From Syntrophobacteria bacterium (lineage in GTDB: Bacteria; Desulfobacterota; DSWW01), in contig JAQYVQ010000638.1 in assembly GCA_030145435.1 (NCBI GenBank), forward strand, positions 1-14,959: 14,959 bases of DNA. The letters are read 5' to 3'. This document shows positions 1 through 6,512 of the stretch, piece by piece; within the stretch, counting starts at the first letter, position 1, and each line of letters starts with the position of its first letter. The notes below the pieces were generated by a model. It was given only the letters and a program-made list of their open reading frames with translations. It had not been told where the DNA came from and ran no database searches. The position numbers and the translations under genes were made by a program.

Positions 1-774
1 GAGAATCTTCTCCCCGAGTTCAAGGAAGTGAAGGGAACGGTCCGTCAGGCAGATCGTGGGAGCACGCACTTCCTCGATGCCCTCGTCCTTTGCCGCCAGG
101 CCGTGCTCCAGCAACGACGCAGCCACTTCGTTCGCCACCTCCTCCGCCGAATCCACCAGGGCAACATCCTTCCCCATCACCTGTGACAAGACCGGTTTGA
201 GCAGGGGATAGTGGGTGCACCCCAGCACCAGAACGTCGATTCCCTTGTCCTGGAGAGAACGCAGGTAACGCTTGGCCACCTGGTAGGTGACCTCGTCCTC
301 GACCCACCCCTCCTCCGCCAGGGCCACGAACAAGGGGCATGGAACAGAGGTTACCTCGATATCCCTACCGTAGCCTTCGATCGCCTCCTCGTACGCCCGG
401 CTGCGTACCGTGGCCAGGGTGCCGATCACGCCCACCCTGCGAACCCGGGTCATGGAGGCCGCCTTCTTCGCCCCCGGCTGGATGACGCCGATGACGGGCA
501 TCTCGAAATGCCTCCTCAGGTCCTCCAGGGCGAGCGACGAGGCCGTGTTGCAGGCTACGACCAGACATTTTACTCCTTTTTCAAGAAGAAAGGATGCGTT
601 CCGCATCGAGTACTTGAGCACCGTCTCCTTCGATTTTGTCCCGTAGGGAAGACGCGCCGTGTCTCCCAGGTAAATCAGCCTTTCGTGGGGCATACGCAGG
701 GACAACTGCCTGAGAACCGTGAGGCCACCGACCCCCGAATCAAAGACCCCTATCGGCCGTCTGTTCGTCGTCAA
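1..774 (-). CDS. murI: Glutamate racemase MurI (3' end cut by window edge)
   Basis: Interconverts L- and D-glutamate in the cytoplasm, supplying D-Glu for peptidoglycan. The frame is open for 258 codons to the left edge, so only a short C-terminus is missing (family about 260-285 aa). Visible motifs are the N-terminal FDSGVGGL with the catalytic Asp at residue 12, VACNTAS with the first catalytic Cys at residue 75, and GCTHYPL with the second catalytic Cys at residue 186. Both cysteines of the two-base mechanism are therefore intact. The start is a TTG at 774-772 whose last two bases lie in the engB stop codon (TTGA overlap). It has a good upstream Shine-Dalgarno sequence (GGGGAGGAAG) and gives an N-terminus of TTG-TTNRRPIGVFDSG, matching the family. 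No ATG precedes the first motif. It is the third gene of a coupled operon with engB and an aminotransferase. Confidence 0.95.
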   Translation of the reverse strand, partial: MTTNRRPIGVFDSGVGGLTVLRQLSLRMPHERLIYLGDTARLPYGTKSKETVLKYSMRNASFLLEKGVKCLVVACNTASSLALEDLRRHFEMPVIGVIQPGAKKAASMTRVRRVGVIGTLATVRSRAYEEAIEGYGRDIEVTSVPCPLFVALAEEGWVEDEVTYQVAKRYLRSLQDKGIDVLVLGCTHYPLLKPVLSQVMGKDVALVDSAEEVANEVAASLLEHGLAAKDEGIEEVRAPTICLTDRSLHFLELGEKIL

Positions 775-1370
775 CTCTTCCTCCCCTCACCATGGGAGAT
801 GGCGGCCCGCATCCTCTTCCACAACACGTCCTTCCCGAGACCTGTCTTGGCCGAAAACAACACCAGATCGGCATCCTGATCGAGTGCTTTCCGCAATGCC
901 TCTTTCCTTTTCGCCCGTTCCCCGAGGGATACCTTGTCCGCCTTCGTACAAACCGCGATGTACGGGATGGAATACGAACAAAGCCAGTCGTAGAGCATTC
1001 GATCGAGCTCGGAAAGCTCTCTTCGAATGTCCAGGATCCACACGACACTCACGAGGGTCTCCCGGTCGACCAGATAGGCATCGATCAGCTTTTTCCAGGC
1101 GTCCTGCACCGTCTTCGGAACCTTGGCGTACCCGTATCCGGGCAGATCCACGAATCGGAAGGTGTCGTTTACGCGGAAGAAATCGATGGCCCTCGTCTTG
1201 CCCGGTGTCGAACTCACCGCAACCAGCCGCTTGCGCGTCAGCAGGGTGTTGATCAGCGAGGACTTCCCCACATTCGACCTCCCCGCAAAGGCAATCTCCG
1301 GTAGGCGGAACCGGGGGAATTCCTTCGGATCACGGCACCGTTTCTCGAGTTCAACAGAGTTAACTTTCAT
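771..1370 (-). CDS. engB: Ribosome biogenesis GTP-binding protein EngB (YsxC/YihA)
   Basis: Small TRAFAC-class GTPase needed for assembly of the large ribosomal subunit. The 199-aa length is typical. All G motifs are present: G1 GRSNVGKSS at 30-38, the G2 threonine in STPGKTR at 54-60, G3 DLPGYGYA at 75-82, G4 CTKADK at 141-146, and G5 FSAKTGLG at 172-179. The ATG overlaps the stop of the upstream aminotransferase gene (ATGA at 1370-1367), indicating translational coupling. Its own TGA overlaps the TTG of murI. Family and orthology are clear; a role specific to this operon cannot be read from the sequence. Confidence 0.97.
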   Translation of the reverse strand: MKVNSVELEKRCRDPKEFPRFRLPEIAFAGRSNVGKSSLINTLLTRKRLVAVSSTPGKTRAIDFFRVNDTFRFVDLPGYGYAKVPKTVQDAWKKLIDAYLVDRETLVSVVWILDIRRELSELDRMLYDWLCSYSIPYIAVCTKADKVSLGERAKRKEALRKALDQDADLVLFSAKTGLGKDVLWKRMRAAISHGEGRKS

Positions 1371-2533
1371 CGGCTCTCCAAGAAATTCCCAATTCTCGCC
1401 ATGGCCTCTTCGATGTTCTCTTTCGAATTCGCATAGGTGAATCGGATGTACCCCTCCGCATTCGGGCCGAAATCGATCCCCGGCGTCGTCCCGACCCCCG
1501 CGTGCTCTAGAATCTCAAAGGCAAACCGCCGAGAGTCGGTACAGAATTCCTTGGCATTCGCCAGGACGTAGAACGCTCCCGTGGGCTCCACCTCAATACC
1601 GAACCCCAGCTTGCGCAGCCCGGCCAGCAGGAGGGTTCTCCTTTCGTTGTAGATCTCGCACATGGCTTCCACCTCCTGCCTCGCCTCACGCAGCGCGGTC
1701 AGCGCCGCCCATTGGACGAAGGAGTTGGCGGAAATGAAGAAGTTCTGCTGGAGGGTTTGCAGGGAGCGCATGAACGGCTCCGGAGCGATGACGTATCCGA
1801 GCCTCCAGCCCGTCATGGCGTAGAGCTTGGAGAAGCCGTTCAGCACGAATGCGTCCTCAGAATATTCGAGGGCGCTGTGGGTCTCTCCCTCGTAGACCAG
1901 CCCGTGATAGATCTCATCGGAGACGACAGCCGGGCCCAACTCGGTGAGCCCCCCCAGGATCTCGGCAGGAATGACGGTCCCTGTCGGGTTGGCGGGCGAA
2001 TTGACCACGATGGCCCGGGTCTTCTCGCCCAGGCACTCCCGGACGGACCCCAGGGAATACTGAAACCCATCTTCCTCGTAAACCGGGATGGTCTTGATCC
2101 GGCCGCCCACGTACCGGATGAAATTCGGATAGCACGGGTAGTGGGGGTCCGACAGGATGACTTCGTCGTCCGGATGGCAGAGGACGGAAAAGGCCAGGAG
2201 CATGGCCGGGCTGGTCCCGGAGGTGACCAGGACCCGATTCGGTGTGATGGCCACGTTGTATTTTTCCGCGTACTCCCTGCAGATCTCCTCCCGGAGTTCC
2301 AGCAGGCCCAGGCTGTGGGTGTACTGGGATCTTCGTTCCTTCAGGGCCCGGATACAGGCCTCGCGAACGCAGGAAGGCGTCTCCAGATCCGGCTCACCTA
2401 TCTCCAAATGGATGATGTGCCTCCCCATGGCCTCGAGTTCCTGGGCCTTTTCCATGATCTCCATGGCCAGGAAGGGCTTCATGCCCTGCACCAGCTCCGG
2501 AACCTGCGTGTCCGGTTGTGTGGGCTTCTTCAT
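1367..2533 (-). CDS. Class I PLP-dependent aminotransferase
   Basis: Fold-type I aminotransferase of the aspartate aminotransferase superfamily, 388 aa, cytoplasmic. Seen are GEPD at 46-49, NSPANPTGT around 178-186 (Asn182 contacts PLP), SDEIYHGL with Asp206 and Tyr209, FSKLYAMTGWRLGY with the Schiff-base lysine at 236, and YIRFTYA with the substrate-carboxylate Arg364. The exact substrate pair cannot be decided from motifs; alanine, aspartate or aromatic amino acid/2-oxoglutarate transamination are all possible. The ATG at 2533 has an AGAGGA Shine-Dalgarno sequence a few bases upstream. It is the first gene of the operon with engB and murI. If it makes glutamate or alanine it would fit loosely with murI in peptidoglycan precursor supply, but that is inference. 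Confidence 0.93.
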   Translation of the reverse strand: MKKPTQPDTQVPELVQGMKPFLAMEIMEKAQELEAMGRHIIHLEIGEPDLETPSCVREACIRALKERRSQYTHSLGLLELREEICREYAEKYNVAITPNRVLVTSGTSPAMLLAFSVLCHPDDEVILSDPHYPCYPNFIRYVGGRIKTIPVYEEDGFQYSLGSVRECLGEKTRAIVVNSPANPTGTVIPAEILGGLTELGPAVVSDEIYHGLVYEGETHSALEYSEDAFVLNGFSKLYAMTGWRLGYVIAPEPFMRSLQTLQQNFFISANSFVQWAALTALREARQEVEAMCEIYNERRTLLLAGLRKLGFGIEVEPTGAFYVLANAKEFCTDSRRFAFEILEHAGVGTTPGIDFGPNAEGYIRFTYANSKENIEEAMARIGNFLESR

Positions 2534-2588
2534 CGTGTATCCTCTTCACAGCAACAGAATCGACGCCCCTGTCAGAAAAACCCTTTTG

Positions 2589-2617
2589 AGCATATCTGGT
2601 AAATGCAGCGGGCTCAA
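2589..2617 (-). promoter_or_regulatory. Candidate sigma70-type promoter for the aminotransferase-engB-murI operon
   Basis: On the minus strand, TTGAGC (2617-2612) and TATGCT (2594-2589) are separated by 17 bp, each matching 4 of 6 consensus bases. Transcription would start near 2582, giving a leader of about 49 nt to the ATG at 2533. This is a pattern match only. Confidence 0.35.
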
Positions 2618-2668
2618 GTGTGCGATCCCTGTTCCACCCATCGCCCGTTCACGTGCTGTGCGCCTCCG

Positions 2669-2729
2669 TGCCCGTGTGCCTGCCCGTGCCCGATTTCAGT
2701 GGGTGTCCCCATTCTTGCTCGAGGACGAG
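2669..2729 (-). repeat. Intergenic hexamer repeat element, copy B
   Basis: Read on the minus strand, CTCGTCCTCGA (2729-2719) is followed 26 nt later by four hexamers (2692-2669): CGGGCA, CGGGCA, GGCACA, CGGGCA. The plus strand at 6022-6059 holds the same 11-mer, then the hexamers CGGGCA, CGGGCA, CGCACA, AGGGCA. The hexamer blocks agree at 22 of 24 positions and are in opposite orientation on the chromosome. No gene overlaps either copy. Confidence 0.7.
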
Positions 2730-2739
2730 TGGTCGCCGA

Positions 2740-2769
2740 TTGACAAGGGAGGACGAGATTCGAAACAAT
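2740..2769 (+). promoter_or_regulatory. Candidate sigma70-type promoter for lgt
   Basis: A perfect TTGACA at 2740-2745 and AACAAT at 2764-2769 (4 of 6) lie 18 bp apart. The predicted start of transcription is about 2776, which would leave the ATG at 2768 outside the mRNA. That supports the lgt start at 2798, which has its own ribosome binding site GAGGG at 2786-2790. Confidence 0.5.
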
Positions 2770-2797
2770 GTGGCACACTCACATCGAGGGCCACTGC

Positions 2798-3640
2798 ATG
2801 CATCCAGTTTTGTTCGTCATCCCCTTACCGTTCTCAGAGACCAAGATCCTGATCTATTCGGTCTTCTTCTCCATCACGGTAGCCCTCGTGCTGGGTATCT
2901 ACCTGGGCACGAGAGCAGCGCAGAACGAAGGATTGCATGTCGAGACCGCCTTAAACATGACCTTCTTCGGTCTGATCGGTGTGATCCTGGGGGCGCGCCT
3001 GTACGCCTTCTTCGAAAATCCCTCGTTCTACTTCAACCATCCGCTCCGGCTGATCAAGCTGTGGGAAGGCAGTCTGGGCACGTATGGGGGGGCGATCGGA
3101 GGGGTCTTGGGCAGCCTCGGCTACCTCGTTCTGAAAAAACAGCCCCTCTCGGCCAACTTTGATGCCTATGCACCGTATGCCTTCCTGGGCATCGGAATCA
3201 TACGGATCGGAGATCTTCTAAACGGAACCGCTTTTGGCAAGACGACAGGTTTGCCCTGGGGCGTATCGTTTCCCAAGGGCAGCTTTGCCTACAACCACCA
3301 CCTCGGTCACGGCTGGATCGGCCCGGATGCGGCCTCATCCATGCCGGTACACCCCACCCAACTCTACTCAGCAATCTCGTGCTTCCTCATCTTCTTCCTG
3401 CTTCTTGCCCTCAGATCGAGGCTGAAGAAGTCGCCCGGAAGCCGCTTCCTCCTGGGCGCAGGTCTCTACGCCGGGTCCCGCTTCCTCATCGACTTCCTTC
3501 GGGACGACCTCCGGCGGCAACCCCCGTGGAACCTGGCCTCCACCCAATGGGTCGGGATCGCCGTTCTGTGCTCCCTGTTGCTGGCCTGGTATTGCCTGGC
3601 CCTGGCCCGAAAGAAGCGTGCTGCCCCGAATGGGGACTAA
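2798..3640 (+). CDS. lgt: Prolipoprotein diacylglyceryl transferase Lgt
   Basis: Inner-membrane enzyme that transfers diacylglycerol from phosphatidylglycerol to the lipobox cysteine of prolipoproteins, the first step of lipoprotein maturation. The 280-aa product has several hydrophobic membrane spans (about 20-38, 53-70, 94-110, 125-137, 193-206, 251-270). Family marks are the N-terminus MHPVLF, the GSLGTYGGAIGG loop, the signature IRIGDLLNGTAFG at 135-147, HPTQLYSA at 185-192 and SRFLIDFLR at 227-235. The ATG at 2798 is preferred over the in-frame ATG at 2768 (290 aa) because MHPVLF is the usual family start, GAGGG sits 7 nt upstream, and a promoter overlaps 2768. The signature arginine is present (Arg136), but the position usually Asn (Asn146 in E. 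coli) is Asp139 and the following Glu is Thr. It stands alone, divergent from the aminotransferase operon. Confidence 0.93.
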   Translation: MHPVLFVIPLPFSETKILIYSVFFSITVALVLGIYLGTRAAQNEGLHVETALNMTFFGLIGVILGARLYAFFENPSFYFNHPLRLIKLWEGSLGTYGGAIGGVLGSLGYLVLKKQPLSANFDAYAPYAFLGIGIIRIGDLLNGTAFGKTTGLPWGVSFPKGSFAYNHHLGHGWIGPDAASSMPVHPTQLYSAISCFLIFFLLLALRSRLKKSPGSRFLLGAGLYAGSRFLIDFLRDDLRRQPPWNLASTQWVGIAVLCSLLLAWYCLALARKKRAAPNGD

Positions 3641-3644
3641 TTCT

Positions 3645-3679
3645 GAATGCGGAATGTAGAGTGCGGAATGCGGAGTCCG
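3645..3679. repeat. Array of five heptamers in the lgt / orphan-gene convergent spacer
   Basis: Five consecutive 7-nt units: GAATGCG, GAATGTA, GAGTGCG, GAATGCG, GAGTCCG. The array begins 4 nt after the lgt stop and ends 6 nt before the stop of the gene converging on it, so it fills nearly the whole spacer. It does not form a hairpin with a U-tract and so does not look like a terminator. Confidence 0.75.
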
Positions 3680-3685
3680 GGTAGA

Positions 3686-4330
3686 TCAGGAGGGGTCGTC
3701 CGCCACGACAACCTCGATGCCCGGGTCGCAGATGAGATCCTGCAGGACCGCATCGCTCTCCAGGCGGACCCGTTTTCCCCTTTGTCGAGGAGAATAGAGG
3801 TTGGCCCACTTGATGACTGCCCGGATGATGTCCGGAGGGGAGAGTTGTTCCTTTCGGAGGATGACATCCTTCGGGGAAGGCACGATCTTCTCACCGTAAG
3901 AAACGAGCTGGTGCCTCACATAGTCTTCCGTGTAGACGGTGAAAAGAAAAGGATACACGTCTCCGGACTTGAGAAACACATCTCCCCAACGGGCCGCTCC
4001 AGGCAGCCCCTCAGTAGGTTCCGATGCCTTGAAGTCGAGTTTCTGAATCTCGGGGCTGAACACCACCAGTTCGCTGAGTGACGCAAACTCAATCTCCAGG
4101 GCTTCCGCGTCGTCACCCTCTCGAAGATCGAATCTGCAATAAGTGCACTCCATCTCAGGGGGATCATCGTACAGCTCCGCGATCTCCTCCATCATCTGTT
4201 CGAACTTGCTGGCCTTGCCGGACAGACCACCGAGGAAGCCCTCTCTGATCTGATTCGACGGGAACCCCCTACTCTGTTCGTTTGCGGGGTGTGTGAGCCT
4301 CTGGGTCGGGAAGGGAATGATGTCTGCCAT
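3686..4330 (-). CDS. Hypothetical protein, 214 aa, family not recognised
   Basis: I do not recognise this protein. It is predicted soluble, with no signal peptide or membrane span, and is acidic in its middle and C-terminal parts. The N-terminus MADIIPFPTQRL is followed by a Gly-rich linker, a short helix-like stretch around 42-55, and a CTYC pair (Cys62, Cys65). A folded-looking alpha/beta region covers about 80-200. One CxxC alone is not enough to claim metal binding. The start is placed at 4330, not at the longer in-frame ATG at 4417: GAGGG lies 10 nt upstream, the N-terminus looks natural there, and the extension reads like non-coding sequence. It stands alone, converging on lgt, with a very AT-rich stretch upstream. 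Coding status is supported by length, an unbroken frame and protein-like composition. Confidence 0.7.
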   Translation of the reverse strand: MADIIPFPTQRLTHPANEQSRGFPSNQIREGFLGGLSGKASKFEQMMEEIAELYDDPPEMECTYCRFDLREGDDAEALEIEFASLSELVVFSPEIQKLDFKASEPTEGLPGAARWGDVFLKSGDVYPFLFTVYTEDYVRHQLVSYGEKIVPSPKDVILRKEQLSPPDIIRAVIKWANLYSPRQRGKRVRLESDAVLQDLICDPGIEVVVADDPS

Positions 4331-4966
4331 GGTGTATGTACCCTCGATGCGCGGTGGAGGCAGGCCCGGAAAACGCTCTCCCTGTTCTAAAGCAAATCCA
4401 ATACCAGTCCAAAACATCAGAGAGACAAGTTAAACCACAATATTAGAATATGACTCTAAGTATTTACTTTTATGTAATATTAAATGACAATTGGAAGAAA
4501 ATCTCTATCGGGCAACAGGCTCTGATGCACTTTCTGCCCCACGTAGGTTGTCCAATCTTTTTCCACTCATGACGACTGGAATGGACCATCCCCCGGCTCC
4601 GATGGCCTCCCCTCCGGCTCGCTGCTAGCAGGAGATCCTGGGGATTTCTCATCATCCGAGGGTTGTGGTAACATCCGGACCGCGATCAAACGGCTCCGGG
4701 GGCCCCTCGGTAGACTCTTTTGAGCAGAGAACGCCTGTCCCTGTCCCCATGAAGGGTTTCCTCTTGAAGAAGGGTGCGGACAGCGGGGTACGTGATTTAG
4801 CTTTGTAGTGGAGTGGGAAAAGAGGAAGGACCGGCGGGTCTCTGCGTGCAAGGCTGCGTCCTTTTTTGCGTCTTCTTGAGGTGCAATCTACAAAAGAGGA
4901 TAGCAGAGCATACAGACCGGATCAAGGCTTTTTTTTGACGCTGCACCGGACACGGAAGGTATTTCG
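4331..4966. other. 636-bp non-coding region with AT-rich island upstream of purM
   Basis: Bases 4431-4500 contain only 15 G/C in 70 (about 21%), against a clearly GC-rich background. This may hold the promoter of the orphan gene, but several weak -10/-35 pairs compete and none stands out. Bases 4501-4966 hold no recognisable protein or RNA; the short open frames there give Pro/Ser/Arg-rich, unlikely proteins. Small features include the palindrome GGGGCCCC near 4700, a doubled CCTGTC near 4736-4747, and a weak promoter-like pair TTGAGG (4876-4881) and GATAGC (4899-4904), 17 bp apart, that could serve purM. No tRNA, SRP RNA, tmRNA or RNase P motif was seen. Confidence 0.5.
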
Positions 4967-6010
4967 ATGAAGCCCCCCCCAACCTACAAAGAGGCAGGTG
5001 TGGACATCGACGCGGCGGACAGCCTCGTGGAATACATTCGACCTCTGGCGAAGTCCACGTTCCGCAAAGAGGTTCAAATGGATATCGGGGGCTTCGGAGG
5101 CGTTGTCGCCGTGGACAGGGAAAGGTTTTCCGAGCCCTTGCTCGTGGCCTCCACGGACGGCGTGGGGACGAAGCTCCGGATCGCCTTCGAAATGGACCGG
5201 CACGAAAGCATCGGCATCGACCTGGTCGCCATGTGCGTGAACGATGTGATCGTCCAGGGGGCGGAACCGCTCTTCTTCCTCGACTATTTCGCCACGGGTA
5301 AACTCGACCCGGAACGCGCGAAGCAGGTTCTCAAGGGCATTGCTGAAGGGTGCAAAATTTCCAACTGCTCCCTGATTGGGGGGGAGACGGCTGAAATGCC
5401 TTCTTTCTACCCAAAGGGGGAATACGAGCTGGCCGGGTTCTGCGTCGGGATCGTGAACCGGGACAGAATCATCGATGGAAAGGAGATCCTGCCCGGCGAC
5501 GTTCTGGTGGGAATCGCCTCGAACGGGCTCCACAGCAACGGGTACTCCCTGGTGAGGCGCCTCTTTTCGGAGGATAGGGGATACCGTCTGGGTGACACCG
5601 TCGAGGGGCTGTCCGTGCCGCTTGGAGAAGAACTCCTGCGTCCGACCCGGATTTATGTAAGGCCGGTTCTGGATCTCCTTGCGAAGTTCCCGGTCAAGGG
5701 CCTTGCCCATATCACAGGAGGAGGGCTAATCGAGAACATCCCGCGGGTACTCCCGCCCGGATGCCGAGCAAGCCTGGATCTGGATGCATGGCCCCGTCCC
5801 GAGATCTTTCAGGTGATCGAGAAGGTCGGACAGATCGAGCTGACCGAGATGTTGAGGACCTTCAACTGCGGCATCGGCATGGTCGTCGTGGCGGACGACC
5901 AACACGCGGATGAGGTGGTCGAATGCCTGCAGGGCATGGGAGAGCAAGCGTTTCGCATCGGAAGGATTCTGGCCGGCGACGATGAACAGCCCAGGGTGAG
6001 CTGGGGCTAA
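4967..6010 (+). CDS. purM: Phosphoribosylformylglycinamidine cyclo-ligase (AIR synthetase) PurM
   Basis: Cytoplasmic purine enzyme that closes the imidazole ring of FGAM with ATP to give AIR. The 347-aa length is normal. Motifs are YKEAGVDIDAAD at 7-18, the ATP-binding STDGVGTK at 62-69, DLVAMCVNDVIVQGAEPLFF at 85-104, IGGETAEMP at 137-145, ASNGLHSNGYSL at 184-195 and HITGGGLIENIPR at 248-260. The C-terminal FNCGIGMVVV region is also present. The start has GGAAGG 7 nt upstream. Codons 3-5 contain a run of eight C. It stands alone here; purN or other pur genes are not adjacent in this window. It feeds IMP and then GMP synthesis, upstream of the substrate of Gmk encoded to the right. Confidence 0.97.
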   Translation: MKPPPTYKEAGVDIDAADSLVEYIRPLAKSTFRKEVQMDIGGFGGVVAVDRERFSEPLLVASTDGVGTKLRIAFEMDRHESIGIDLVAMCVNDVIVQGAEPLFFLDYFATGKLDPERAKQVLKGIAEGCKISNCSLIGGETAEMPSFYPKGEYELAGFCVGIVNRDRIIDGKEILPGDVLVGIASNGLHSNGYSLVRRLFSEDRGYRLGDTVEGLSVPLGEELLRPTRIYVRPVLDLLAKFPVKGLAHITGGGLIENIPRVLPPGCRASLDLDAWPRPEIFQVIEKVGQIELTEMLRTFNCGIGMVVVADDQHADEVVECLQGMGEQAFRIGRILAGDDEQPRVSWG

Positions 6011-6018
6011 CAAGAATC

Positions 6019-6129
6019 GTCCTCGTCCTCGAAAACGGGCACGGGCACGCACAAGGGCAAGGGAACCGGATCAACTCATGTGCCTGAAGAAAGCCAGCGG
6101 CACACGGGTACAGAATCGAGGACGAGGAC
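6019..6129. repeat. 14-bp perfect inverted repeat with an 83-nt loop, enclosing hexamer element copy A
   Basis: The left arm GTCCTCGTCCTCGA (6019-6032) is exactly complementary to the right arm TCGAGGACGAGGAC (6116-6129). The loop contains four hexamers at 6036-6059 (CGGGCA, CGGGCA, CGCACA, AGGGCA). No U-tract follows the right arm, so this is not a typical intrinsic terminator for purM. The right arm ends 3 bp before the -35 box of the rpmB promoter. Confidence 0.7.
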
Positions 6130-6132
6130 CAT

Positions 6133-6161
6133 TGGACAAACGCCGAGGAATCGGATATAGT
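6133..6161 (+). promoter_or_regulatory. Strong candidate sigma70-type promoter for rpmB
   Basis: TGGACA at 6133-6138 and TATAGT at 6156-6161 each match 5 of 6 consensus bases with the ideal 17-bp spacer. The start point would be near 6168, giving a leader of about 65 nt before the rpmB ATG at 6234. Confidence 0.6.
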
Positions 6162-6233
6162 TACTAATTCCAGTGAATCAGATGGTTTTTTGTGCAAACT
6201 AGAGCGTAAGAAGGACAATAGGGGTACGGTTTC

Positions 6234-6425
6234 ATGTCAAGGATCTGTTCCGTATGCGGCAAGCGACCCATCTTCGGAAATACTGTGAGCCATTCCCACC
6301 GGAAATCGAAGCGAGTCTGGAGGCCGAATATCCAGAAGATACGCATCGTGGAGAGCGGCCGTATCCGCCGGCAAAACGTCTGCACCCGCTGCATCCGTAC
6401 TGGAAAGATTGAAAAAGCAGCTTAG
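6234..6425 (+). CDS. rpmB: 50S ribosomal protein L28
   Basis: Structural protein of the large ribosomal subunit, 63 aa, highly basic. It has the L28 pattern: C5-x2-C8 then GKRPIFGN at 9-16, SHSHRKSKRVWRPN at 19-32, QKIRI, and a second pair C50-x2-C53. The four cysteines mark it as the zinc-binding (C+) form. The start is preceded by AGGGG at 6220-6224, 9 nt upstream, and by AAGGA slightly further up. It is monocistronic in this window with its own promoter, and converges on rel. rpmG, sometimes a neighbour, is not present. Confidence 0.96.
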   Translation: MSRICSVCGKRPIFGNTVSHSHRKSKRVWRPNIQKIRIVESGRIRRQNVCTRCIRTGKIEKAA

Positions 6426-6429
6426 AACA

Positions 6430-6445
6430 GGGGTCAGGGTTCAGG
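6430..6445. repeat. Short heptamer pair after rpmB
   Basis: Two 7-nt units, GGGGTCA and GGGTTCA, followed by GG, begin 4 nt after the rpmB stop. The same period is seen in the other spacers. The rest of the 87-bp convergent spacer to 6512 shows no terminator hairpin. Confidence 0.4.
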
Positions 6446-6512
6446 CCACACCGCCTCCCCCCAAAGACTAAAGATCGTCCCCCGGTACGAGTTCCCCAAT
6501 CGCCAGCCTCTC

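Noticed and set aside
2669..2692. Tandem repeats considered as a CRISPR array
   Set aside because: Units are only 6-7 nt and contiguous, with no spacers, and no cas genes are present.
4331..4417. 29-residue N-terminal extension of the orphan protein
   Set aside because: A good ribosome binding site and a natural N-terminus are found at 4330; the extension reads like spacer.
4567..4851. 94-aa minus-strand open frame before purM
   Set aside because: Pro/Ser/Arg-rich, no recognisable motif, no ribosome binding site, and no link to neighbouring genes.
4928..4936. T-run upstream of purM as an intrinsic terminator
   Set aside because: No GC-rich stem precedes it.
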